64,000 nt of DNA from Vanilla planifolia (taxonomy: Eukaryota > Streptophyta > Magnoliopsida > Asparagales > Orchidaceae): NCBI GenBank assembly GCA_023846275.1, contig CM043877.1:9717107-9781106 (forward strand). Reading direction: 5' to 3'. A model generated the notes under the pieces. It ran no database searches, had not been told where the DNA came from, and saw only the letters and a list, made by a program, of their open reading frames with translations. Position 1 is the stretch's first letter, and every line of letters begins with the position of its first letter. Positions 52,691-64,000 of this stretch are shown here, piece after piece. A program made the translations under genes and the position numbers.

Positions 52691-55600
52691 CTCCTAATCA
52701 CTCATCAACCCAAGGCCAAAATATGGTGTTTACCAAAGATCAATGTAGAAAGTAAGGAAAAAGCCTTGAAAGATCTCATTTTACACTAAAAAGAACCAAA
52801 ATTAATCAGATGACCAATTGGAAAATAAATGCAAGAACAAAAGCTCACCAAGAAGACATAAGTAACAAGGCTCAATTATTGCATGGGGATATCAAGAATT
52901 ACTTTCTAACATTCTAAAATAACATTTTAAACCTTGTAGCACCTAGTACAATAGGATAAGTCATAGTGCAAATACACCTAAGAGCTCCCCAAAACTTAGA
53001 GACAGAGCAAGGAGAAGCCATTAGAAAGCTAGGCAAGTTTGGAAGATATTTTCCAAGGAAGCTAAAGCACAACTGATGGCCACAGATTACATTACTTTTT
53101 GAGCTGGAAGTTCTAAGAATCTATGGATACAGGGTATTTGGGTAAGAAGTTATAACCAACAAACCAACCAAATTTATCTCTATATAGATCTAGTATGGGT
53201 TAGATCATCAAACTCACTATAGTATATAGATTAGTACATATCAAAAGAATAATCTTCTTAGATGCTCAAATTGAAACAAATAAGCAGACTTCTACCTCAA
53301 CTCCCATCATTCCACAAGCTTGTTTGAGAACAATCTTGCTTTCTAAACCCCCATTCTCTCCTTATTCTCCTACTCATTTCACAACCTTATTTGAGAAAAA
53401 TCTTGCTTTTGAACTGCCAATCATCTCACTGTGAATATGATGAAACAAGCAGTGGACTGATCAAGTGTTTTGATGGGTAACAATTGGACATCTGATCCCT
53501 TGTCATAGTTAGCTTATTTTGGTGTTTTTCATCCAATTGGACATCTGATCATTATATTGAAAATGGGTGAAAATGCACGTACTAACACATGAATTCCAAT
53601 TGAACATTTGATCCTTTTTACCAAACATCCAATCCATCAAACGTTCAAAATTCAAGTTTTATAATTGAATCAAATTATGGAGTTTTTCAAGAATTAATGA
53701 AAGCTTTGGCTACTGCCAACGAAAATCTTAGATGATTCATTCATACCAGTGTTGTGAGTCCACAAAAACATCATGAGATTCATTGGTACATTTTATAATT
53801 TCTTTCCTTTGCTTTTCTCTGCATATGGTATTGTCCTTTTGTGCGATTGAATTTATGTTGATTGTCATGTTAGAAACTCAGAGATTCCAATATTGTGGCT
53901 TTTGTACAATTCTTGTGCATTCAAAACTACAATCTTTGAATTTTGATTGTCCTGAGATTCAACTATTAACTTTTTAACAAATAAAAATGTTTAGTCTATA
54001 TTTACTACAAATTATGAATGTTGAATAAAAAATTCTAGATTTTACTAATATTGTTACAAGAAAACCAGCCTTTAAATTGATCTTTCTTGGCTTATAATGA
54101 TACATTTCACATTAAAACTAGTATCTTAGACAATAAGTATAGCATTCAACAAGCACGTGTTTTCCAACATCAAAGAAGCACAAAATGTAATGCTAAAAGA
54201 AAAAGACTAAATAGTAAGCACACCATAGATGTTCCGCCAATTAAAGCATGGATGAGAAGCCATTGCTCGTGGCACCTTCCTCCTTTTGGATATGTTAGAG
54301 TTATTACATTCTATTTTTATTAGGCTTGTACTTGTGAATATCAATCCAAATTTTATCAAGAATATGGATCAATAATATTCTTTTAATTAGGTCCATATAT
54401 TGATGGGAAGTGTGAAAACTCTTTACTCATATAATGGAACCTACCTACACAAGACATATCATACATCTAATCAAGTATAAAACCATGAAAATATCCATTA
54501 TACTTCATGTTCATATAAATCTTTGGATCATATGGCATAACCCTTTATTAGGTTGAAGCACAATCAACCTTTCATCTTCTTAGACTTCCAATTGATTAAC
54601 ATACATTTTATTGTCTTTTTTTGAAAACATAACATAAACCTTTCTATCCCTCTTCTAAATACCAGGTATATGGTGCTTGATAAGCAAGAGTACATACCAT
54701 TTATTCAAAGTGATGCAAACATGTTGAAGTTTAGCTAAAAATAAAGCCTATTGTGACACCAAATATTTTGAGCTTGATAGGTCATGAAACACTAGTCATT
54801 ACACCATACTTCGTTCTCTTTATCAAATCTAATTATAGTGTCAACTTTGGCAAATCATGCTCACAATCAAGCAATCATATATGAGCAATTCTTCACCACC
54901 AACAAGTTTTCCATAGTCTTTGTTATTACTTTACCTATTTTGAATGTCTCATGTAATGTTTTGTTTAAGTTACCATCTTATAATTATTTATCAAAATTCA
55001 TAATTTATGAAACAATTTTGCATGGTATATCATTGGGTTGTTCATTAGCTTTTTCTTTCGAAATTGTTTTAGGCATGACTATGGTTGCCATGCATGCCTT
55101 TGTTGTGCATCTCATATGTAATGAAAATCCAAAATCCACCCAACATTGATTTGACATTCATTGCATGATAAAACACAACAAGATATGAGAAATGGTCAAT
55201 ATGGCTAGCTAACACATCAAAGGACTCACCCGCTACCTACAAAAATTAGCCTGAGCCAATAAGTCCCAAGATGGCCAATATATCCTCGATGAAAACTAAT
55301 TTGCTTATCCAATGTCAACATCATGAGACGACCATGTGATGGTGTTTAAGATGCCATGATAATGTTTCATGCCTCAGAAAAAAATTATCACAAGAATTAT
55401 CACTAATGTAAACAACTTCACTCTTTGACCATTGATGACACCTACAACATTATTGTTGTCATGGCTCATATCAAAAATTTGCACTTTTCACCAACACTTA
55501 CCAATGTTCTACCAAATAGTAAAGCCTATTATGAAAGATGGGAAAACTTGTTCAAGCCAAAGAGAAGAGTTGGAATTTAAGAGGTATCCTGATCAGGAAT

Positions 55601-56159
55601 CGTGAAATTGTTCGCTCCCTACTTAGTCTTGGAGTATAATCAAGGCCTCCAATTTAGGAACATCTCAAAGCTATCCATTGCCTCCTCTCAAGAACTCTTA
55701 AGCCCTAAAACCTTTGTAAAGGTCTCAAACTCAGCTCTCTAAAAGCCTTTTGGTAATCATCACTTGCAATGCAACATCTTAAACTACCAACAACTATAAG
55801 ATCATTAAGTACTAATCACCAAAAGACTAAACAAAATCTTTGTTGTATATGTATGTGTAAGATTTCAATCAAATCCAAAAATAGTCATATTTAACTACAA
55901 ATAATATTATATTATTTGTTATTATTGTAGTAGTTATTTTTGTACCTAATTACTTTATTTCATTTCTTATTTAATAAAATATTATAAATGCTTTAGTTAA
56001 ATCAATAAGCAATTTCCAAAAACAAGATTCTAGATTTCTTTCTTTTTAATTACAAAGGAAACTTTCAAATAGTTAAATAAGTTAGTTCTTTTCAAAATCA
56101 TTTTTTTATTTCTCTATTATAAAAGTATAAAACAATTCTAAAAACACTAAATTGAACTC
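52691..56159. other. Repeat-rich non-coding region
   Basis: No gene recognised. At 53460-53650 the phrase caattggacatctgatc recurs two or three times, similar in style to 57700-58260 and 61370-61640. A 103-codon frame at 54838-55149 is hydrophobic but has no recognised domain and lacks exon context. Confidence 0.4.
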
Positions 56160-59100
56160 ATCCACCTCCACTTGGGTGTATCTACACACCAACACACAAC
56201 ACCAAAGGGCTAATTTTGTCATGAGCCATTCTTCCTACAAAAGTGTTAGCAGGGAAAGAAGTTAACTTGATGGAACAACTATGAAAGGGAGACATGTCCA
56301 CAAAACATGTCTAATCCTTTTGGGAGCCCACAAATGACAGGCTAAAGGATCAATTAACAAGGCAACCCCAATGGCAAAGCAAGCTAAGGTTAATTTTTTG
56401 CTTATTTAGCCAAAGAGAATTGAGCATGGCCCAAAATTGCAAATTCTCTAAAGAAAAGCACAAACTCATGGCCTAATCCCCAGTTCTTTAAGAATCAATA
56501 ACAATATTGGAGAACAATATCACAATGAGGGCACAAGGGGAGATCATTACTCTCAACCTTAGGATTTGTAACAACCACATCAGGCACTATTATCCTCTCA
56601 ACAATATAGCTATTAAAGAGGACATGAGTTGTTCCTAGTCTTATTGTCCCACATCATTGTGGAGAAGGGAGATATTAATCAGCCAAACCATCACCATGTT
56701 TGTGCATGTTGACCACTAGCTTAAAGGAGTGAAGCTAAGTATCATTCATCCTTAAATGAATTGAAAGCACCATCCTTAATCTTTCAAATCGTGTGGTTTG
56801 TGACTATGATGCCTCGATGGCATATAAGGGACCAAGCCCAAGAATCACCTCTTTTGGCCTCAAACTGTACGTCCCTCTCTACATACTAAAGCTTGGAAGC
56901 ATTCTACCCAACGAGAGGGAATGTTGCCCATGGAGAGAGCTAAAACTTTAGATATTAAGATGTCCCTCAAACCCCTCAAATGATGGATCCCAAGCCAAAC
57001 ATGCTTCTTGGACGTTTAGTCGCTTTCTAGGACAAATAGTCGATTGCTCCCCTTTTAATGTTTCCTCTCAAGCGATAGCTCTTGATGAGCTTTTCCACGA
57101 CATCCAAACATTACCAGGCACGTACGACTTACGAAATAGACCATAAAGGATGTTAGGATGCTATTGATTAGGGAAATTCAATCAACAACAATAAGGCACA
57201 AGCCTCCATGAAGCAATTCCCTTTAGTTAGAGCAACATAGAGTTAAGTATGAAAAACTAAAGGGAATGTTAGTCCCATGAGTTCAAGATGTTCAAATTGA
57301 GTTTAGACGATAACAATACAACATTATGAAGACAAAAGATCATCTAATGCATGTATACAAAACTATATTAGGATAGGTAATTAGTTGAAAGCTGTACGAA
57401 ATTGGAGTTACTTGAAGTTCATGAAGGAACAAGTGTATAATACATTTGAAGGAAACAATCGAGAACAAGAGGAAAAGATTAATGCCAAGTCATGGTGTCA
57501 TATCTTAGATTCTTGTAATATTGACCTAGTAATTGAATCGTTATTAAAATTATCATTACATATTTTCAAAATTTAAAAATAAACTTTATTTTGAAAATTA
57601 CATTGCATCAAAAGTTTTATAAAGCTTTACATTTGTCAAACACTTTGACAATTTAGCCAAATAAAGCTTCATAAGAATGGAATTAATTAGCAAAAGTATC
57701 TCTATTAGATGGGATATTGAAACATTTGATCAGCCATCCAACCAAGAATCTGATAAACATCAGACCCTCTTGTAGAAAAAAATCTGTTTGTTGCAATTCA
57801 GTCATCACTCAAATGTTCTGTCAAAAGGTCATCAAACCGTCTTGTGGTTTATTGATGGCTGGTCCAATATAAATCAGATCATCCAATGGCTTAATCCGTT
57901 AAATGGTCATGTGGTTTCACCAAAATCAACTTTTGTCGAATGACCATCCAATTGATTGATAGACATCTGTATCTAATAATAAGTTCAAAAGTGATTGGGC
58001 TGGACTAATAAAGGTTACATAAAAATGAGCTAAAATTGAGTTCCATCAGAAGACTATCAAACTGTCTGCAGATAGTCTAATCGTTACTAACTAAAAATTG
58101 AGTTATGTTAGAAGGCTATCAAATCATCTAATGAATAGTCTGATCGTTATTAGATAGCACATTATCTAATTTAACAAAAAATTTAATACATCTAGTAGAT
58201 CCGAAATAAATTGATCGAACTATCCAACAAAGATAGAAGCTAAACCACATAAAAATTAAGTATATTCTTCTTGCCTTTTTGCTTTTTGTTTATTGCAATA
58301 CAAATTGGCTTGTGATATGCACTTTTCTCTCAAAATCTTTGTTCACCTAATTCAATCTCCTCTTAAATATGCCAAGAGCTAATAAGGAGAGTGAGCAACC
58401 CTTAAGCTCCCTCACCCATTAAGTTCAATCAGATCTAACCCCATTATCTTAGGGTATAACATGTACTCAAGACATAATAAAAAACACAATCATGCCACAT
58501 GTTAGGGAAGTCAAGGTATCTAAACATCAACATAAGGAACGACTGATAAAATGTATGTATGCCTATTCCATGTCAACCTTAAGCACCATAAGCCTAATGG
58601 AAGAGGTGGAGTTCATCTTGTGGAACAATTCTTAGGATGGAAAGGAAATGCCAACATTGCTCCTCCAAATTATGAAGGAGCCTTGCTCCCCATAAACCAT
58701 TAGTGAAGGCCACTCTTCATTTTATCTTCCAAGGCTTCAGCAACAATTTAGTTAACTCGTAGTGCTGAGGTTAATCCAACAAAATTTGACAGCCTTAAAA
58801 GTCCTATCAACCTTAGGAATAAGAATAATAGCACGACAAGTCTCCCTCCAATGCTTGGGCAACCTACTATTCCAAAGAAATGAAGGATAGCTACAATGAA
58901 GTCTTTACCCAACACATCTTAATAGCCCTTAACAAAGGATTTGATAATCTCATAAACACTAGGTACCCAGTTGGCAAGAAGGCACATAATCACCATAAGG
59001 ATCTAAGTTTTGATGACTGAGTAGCAAACCTTGCAACACAATAGCTCATAAGAGAGAAAATTGGGAACTGAAAGGGGAGGTGGGAATGTCTAACCCCACT

Positions 59101-60100
59101 CTTTCTAAAAGAATTCAAGCATAAAGACCTACATAGCTTTTTGGTCAACCACCAGCTGCCGATCCCATCTTTAAGGCAAGATATTTTACTAGTCAACTTT
59201 TTCTTGTAATCACTCTATGAAAGAAGACGATGTTTTTATCACCCATATCTAATTGATGCACTTTAGCCCTCCGCCATCACTAGGTTTTGACCAAGCCAAG
59301 TGTTTCTCTAGTTAGCAACCAAGGAAAGACGCAAATAGTGCTCCTCATAAATCCATTACTCATTCACTTCCTTAGCCTACAACTCGCAAAATTGCATCTC
59401 AACCAGCTTGCAAATAGCAAAAAAGTCACTTCACCCAAACCTGGTCCAAGACTAAAGAGAATTTAGTGTTTGAACACACTTATGGTTGAGCATAACATAA
59501 GGAGACCCCCTTGGGAAGTCCCAATCAAGCTCTCTTTACCATCTCCTGAGCATTATCAAACAACAGTCAAATATCCTCAAACTTCAATTGGCTTCTTACA
59601 AGCATAAAAAAAAAGCCATCACATGCAAAGTATTAAAGGGGCCCTCAACTACCCCATGTGGGTAAATTTTGGCGGCTCATCAGTCTTGGTGGGTCTACTA
59701 CTGCGAGTAAAGTCACTTGAGATCATCATGGCATTTTAGATGCTAGTGTTGGAGTTTGTCTTAACACCTTTGTCTTCATTGTCGTTGAGAGATAAGGTGC
59801 TCTTCTTGGGGTCAATGTTTGCTTGATCAATTGCCTCAACCTCCAATGAATCAACATCAAGAGTGAATCATTCATTGCTCTCTTCAATATCACTCGTGCC
59901 ACCCTCAACTACCATTGTGAAGATTATCGGTGTCAGATAGGTTACTATTTTGAAGTTGATTAGTGTCTAAAAATTATCTTTTGTATTATAAATAATGAGA
60001 TTGACTTTTGTCCATGAGGCTTCTCTTCATATCTAATGGTATAAAAGAGGCATGCATCTACCCACTACTTTTTTTGTGATCCTTGATCATGATCAAGAAC
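56160..60100 (-). mobile_element. Degenerate LINE (L1-like), interrupted in its reverse transcriptase
   Basis: Read leftward from about 59450: EAKEVNE..WIYEEHYLRLSL, then a MGDKN...FFHRVI block, then at about 58960-58780 YPSFLWN and LPKHWRETCRAIILIPKVDR. Next come FHKMNSTSSIRLMVLKVDME and a decayed 'RGLRQGCPLSPYL' block at about 58400. LINE sequence then stops and resumes at about 57130-56160 with GLGIHHLRGLRDILISKVLA, then DSWAWSLICHRGIIVTNHTI joined to WKIKDG, and a zinc-ribbon-like LCPHC. The catalytic FADD block is missing. All frames are broken. The 5' limit (endonuclease, ORF1) is unclear and may reach about 60700. Confidence 0.7.
57150..58350. mobile_element. Probable insertion inside the LINE, LTR-like
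   Basis: It replaces the central RT part of the LINE. It contains many short phrases of the type gatcatccaatgg, catcaaaccgtc and gaccatccaattgattgata. A local tandem pair occurs near 58020-58160 (tatcaaactgtctgcagatagtctaatcgt / tatcaaatcatctaatgaatagtctgatcgt). Such phrase-rich AT DNA resembles LTRs of large copia elements, but no LTR ends were proven. Confidence 0.4.
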
Positions 60101-60137
60101 ATTGTACTAAGTCACTTTTGATTTATATGCATAGCAT

Positions 60138-60350
60138 GCAGCCAACCTCTTTAAAAAAACTACTCTATATAAAGAGATAATATAGAAGTTGCTTTCATGG
60201 CTTCCAGTGCACTAATGACAAGTTTTAGCTCACAAATTTTGCAGCCAACCTCTTAAACAAGAAAAAAAATTAGTCCATATAAAAGAGATAATTTCGAAGA
60301 TGCTTTCATGGCTTCCAATGCACAGATAACAAGTTTTAGCTAACAAATTT
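60138..60350. repeat. Tandem duplication of about 103 bp
   Basis: Copies begin gcagccaacctctt at 60138 and 60241. Both run through tatataaa-gagataat, gctttcatggcttcca and aagttttagct to caaattt. They are moderately diverged. Confidence 0.85.
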
Positions 60351-61269
60351 ACTATGATTCATGGCACACTAGCTGCTACCATCCATCCAATAGGAGCCTT
60401 AGCTACCTTCCACTAAGGAACCATGGCCTCTATCCCTCTTAGGCAATGAAGTCACTAACTCCAAGTGCCTGCCATAAGAACTGGAAAACAGATTGCATTC
60501 TTTACAAAGCCACTACTGTTCATAGTGCAATTTGCACGGTTATCAGTCTCGACGTGTCATTGAGGCCATTTATGTAAAAGCCAAGGGCCTTCTCCCTTCT
60601 CCCCCTTGGATGCCTCCTTCACCACAACAAAACATGAGAGCCAAAAGAAGAAATGAGATCAACAAAGCCGAGGTGGGGCAAAGGAAAAATGAAACCCCAG
60701 TAAACCATATGTCTACACACATCAAAAGCTGTAGTGCGAAAGGGGAAATCTTAGATATAGACTAATTTTTTGACATAAGTTTCCAAATGAAAGTATTTTC
60801 AATCATGTCACACATAATTGTATTGAGGATAGAAGTAAAGTTGATTATTTGTTTTCTAAAAGTTTGTTTTAGATACTGGTTCCTGCAAAGATAAAGCCAC
60901 CTTGAAAAGAAAAACTATTCTAACTAGAACCTAATGATATAGAGATTCCAACATCCAGAGACAACAAGAAACTAGTATAAGGCTTTCTCTTGATGGAAAG
61001 CATGACCAGAGCAGCAACGTGAACCAAGCTCTTTATACCTAGTGTATTCATAGACAAAGAAGACTAAAGAGAGCTTAAACATCACAATAGGGTTTGAAGC
61101 TACTTAATCCATGATTATTTCACTCATATGAGTGAGTCCCTCTTTTCAAAGAAGGGGATTTGTGATTAGAAGTTTTGTCATATGTCAATCATGGTATCAT
61201 GATCTACAAGGAAATTAATAAAACATGTTCATGAAGATGGTGCAGAAAAACAGGTTACAAAAGGCTAGA

Positions 61270-64000
61270 GAAAGCCTTAAGCGTAGATCAAAACATGTCG
61301 TCAACCAACAAGCTGTCTAATCCAATGATCCATTATTTGATAGGTGACATTGGAGTGAGGCAATATGATCTTTTCCAATCATATTGGAGGATGGCATTGG
61401 ACCATCTGATGATCTCATCAAACCATCCAATCCCCTCACCGTCGATTCAATTTCATCTACCAATGACAAAATAGCAATGATTTTCAAATTCAGGAATAGG
61501 AGCAACCAGACTATCTGATACAAATGATTAGGTCATTTGATTAATTGGCATAAGGCAAACAAACGGAATAGATGGAGACAATCCAACCCTCATAGTCTAA
61601 TCAAGCTATTTCATTAGATAAATCGGACTATTCAATCTGTTCAAACCAACATGTCTAGGGTTTTTGCAAATTGATCATATCAAATCTTTCTATCTCCTTA
61701 GCCAATTGAAATACTCAAATTTAGAAGAAGAATGCTCGGATTTATCTCATAATTAATTGGGGAACTTTATAGGAGATTTTGATCAAAGATTTGGATACTT
61801 TTCAAATTTTTAGCCAATGCTCATCCTTAGGCTGCATTTTATCTTGTTCTTTAATTTGTTTACTAATGCAAATCCCTTGGGACCCAAAAATATAAAAAGA
61901 TGTCTCCTAGAAGTTAAAAAAGTATATTATTATAGTTATCTAATCCTATAAAGGAGCATCTCCTTAATTTTGATCAAGTTGCTTGTTTGAGTGATTTTTT
62001 AATAGAAGTTCAATTTCTTTAATTCTCTTCCTCTTCACTTAATTTCTCTAAATCTTCAAGTTTTTTTCTACAAAAGTGTTTTGAGTGTTTTAATCTTGTA
62101 AAATTGAGATATTACAACAAGGGTTTATGTAGGAGTTTTGGGTATTCAAAGGGGTTTTAGGGATTGTTTATCTTAACTTGTGTTAAATTCCTCGATTTTC
62201 AATATGTGTTTCTTAAACCCATGCTTCTTGACCTTGATTGACTCAAATTCATCTCCTAAAGGGGTTCAAACTAGGTATACAAAGCAAGTTTTTGTGTTAA
62301 AGCCATGTTTCTAAAATTTGTGGAGATAGTTCTATAAAAGAACATACAACTGCATATCAATAGAGATCTAGATGATGATTCTAGTAATAGTAGTAGCAAC
62401 AAAGTAGAAAAATTGGCTCAAAAAAAAGAGACACTCATTGGCAAGTAATCACCTTTCATAGCACTTACCCAGTAAATCTAGGTGCTGATGGAGATTCAAA
62501 AGCAACCATGCTTAGTGGAAACTATTATGCCATCAACAACAAGAAGAAATTCCTAACCATGTAGGATGGAATAAGACAACAGCCAAGGCATGTCTCAATA
62601 TAGAGCCCTCATGATGGAGATATTGGCTTCGACATCACCACTCAGATTGCAAATGGTTGACTCAAACCTTTCAAGCTTGAAGACAACAAGATTGAACTAC
62701 CAATATAAGGTAAATAGAATAATGCTGAAAAGTTGGATTCCTAGACTGAAATAATCCAATTGAGATAAGGTTGCATTCCTTAAATTCATCCATCATGCTA
62801 GCATGATAGAATGCCCTTCTACACTCTAAAGCAGGAGATCAATGAAGTTTGAGCAACTTTAAGAAGCTCTTGTAGGATAAATTCTACACCAAAATGACAA
62901 TAGCAAGTAAGAGAAATAAGAAATCTTTAGATCTAATCCTTTTGATGTTGAAGATTAAAAAATACATTTATAAGCATTGCAAGAAGCATAGGAATACTAA
63001 AGAAAGGTGATGGGATGACATTGCACATTGATCACTCAAAACACCAATAGATGGTGGTTGCAGCTAGGACAATTCCAAGGGTGGATAACGGAGGATCTTG
63101 AATTGTCTAGAAAAATCATCATGAAGCAAGTGCGAACAAAAAGACAATGGTCTATAGTATGGGATAATTCACAAGTAACATGCAGAGTTAAATATCATAT
63201 GCCTAAAGACTACCAAGAATTGTAATAGGAAATTCTCATTTCTTAACAAAACTTAAAACATCATATCATAATACAATATAAACTACTAAATACAAAAACA
63301 AAGGCCCCCTTAAATAGAATTCATAAATAACTTTAAGACTCCTCCAAATAATATTAATAAAAAGAAGACTAAATTTAAATTCAAACTAAAACGAATCCAA
63401 ATCACCAACAAATAAAATAAACCAAACTAAGATAAATCCAATTGAACTTGCAAGTGTAGCAATGGACTGGATGTTCGATCGATGACTATCAAATTTGAAC
63501 AATCTATCTAAAGAATGCACCAAGCAAATCTCTCTATTGCCTATGTTTGATGATGTTAAACAAGTCAAAAAAGGGAGATGATCCACTGTAGCACATGTTT
63601 GATTTGGTGATTTTCCATCCAATTTGTATGTGGATCAAACATCTAATAAGGAAATATTAGTCATCTAACTTGAGAAGAAACTGATATCAGCTCTTGATCT
63701 TATAGATCTTTCCAAATAAAATGATGAAAATCGTGTTGTCTTCTCAATGCTCATGGCTTAAAATCAGAAAATGAATTTGTGCTAAGCCAAATCTAAATCT
63801 AATCTTCCATGGTAGAAAGAACTTCACAATTGCATTTTGATCCATCCATGGTGACGATCTAAGAAGCATGTCACTTTATTCCATCCATAGTGATGTAGAT
63901 CCAAGCAATGCTTTCCTTTTTATTTAATATTCATGTCCTTACAAGCTTGCATTGGCCATCCATCTGCGAGCCTCATCCAAATTCCATCGTGAGTGCATTA
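61270..64000. mobile_element. Possible copia-type LTR material, weak
   Basis: At 61300-61640 there are recurring phrases such as catcaaaccatccaatc and ctaatcaagctatttc. At 63567-63580 a purine tract (aaaaaagggagatg) is followed by sequence resembling the typical polypurine-tract/3'-LTR junction of large copia elements. In between, 62340-63230 reads as broken frames without motifs I can name. Assignment is tentative. Confidence 0.3.

Noticed and set aside
54838..55149. 103-codon hydrophobic frame as a membrane protein gene
   Set aside because: No recognised domain, no splice context, and it lies within repeat-rich DNA; chance frame more likely.

Overview
This is nuclear DNA from a flowering plant, AT-rich and repeat-rich. 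The evidence is split genes with GT-AG introns, plant-type proteins, relics of Ty3/gypsy, Ty1/copia and LINE retrotransposons, and long (TA)n tracts. I cannot name the species; a monocot is possible but unproven. There are no operons, CRISPR arrays or prokaryotic features, and I found no previously undescribed biological system. What stands out is gene architecture: conserved coding exons held apart by large introns filled with decayed retroelements.

Layout. (1) 289-7515, plus strand: the 3' part of a TAF12 gene (TFIID/SAGA histone-fold subunit). Its last coding exon lies about 6.2 kb beyond the previous one, across an intron holding an antisense Ty3/gypsy relic. (2) 9315-12599, plus strand: a complete four-exon gene for a small rubredoxin-like protein, probably plastid-targeted, with a C-terminal membrane anchor. 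Its second intron holds three tandem units of about 640 bp derived from a copia element. (3) 20555-21747, plus strand: a complete six-exon gene for a GOT1-type Golgi transport membrane protein. It probably has a leader exon near 15.7 kb and a 5'-UTR intron of about 4.7 kb. (4) 28588-44026, minus strand: the last six exons of a LysM receptor kinase of the CERK1/LYK type, covering the kinase domain from the alphaC-beta4 region to the stop codon. Its introns reach 9.3 kb and are full of repeats. The ectodomain, membrane span and kinase N-lobe were not found, so they lie beyond 64000 or are lost. (5) 44.4-64 kb: a retroelement graveyard. A plus-strand chromovirus relic is interrupted by a nearly full-length minus-strand chromovirus with both LTRs. 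Beyond it lies a minus-strand LINE that is itself broken inside its reverse transcriptase, then copia-like LTR material.

The four genes have no evident shared pathway: transcription initiation, plastid redox, Golgi traffic and chitin-type signalling. Coding exons are intact with consistent reading phase at every junction, which is strong internal support. Almost all other open frames are short and look like chance or transposon debris. Transposon boundaries are approximate because they were judged by eye from protein-level similarity.
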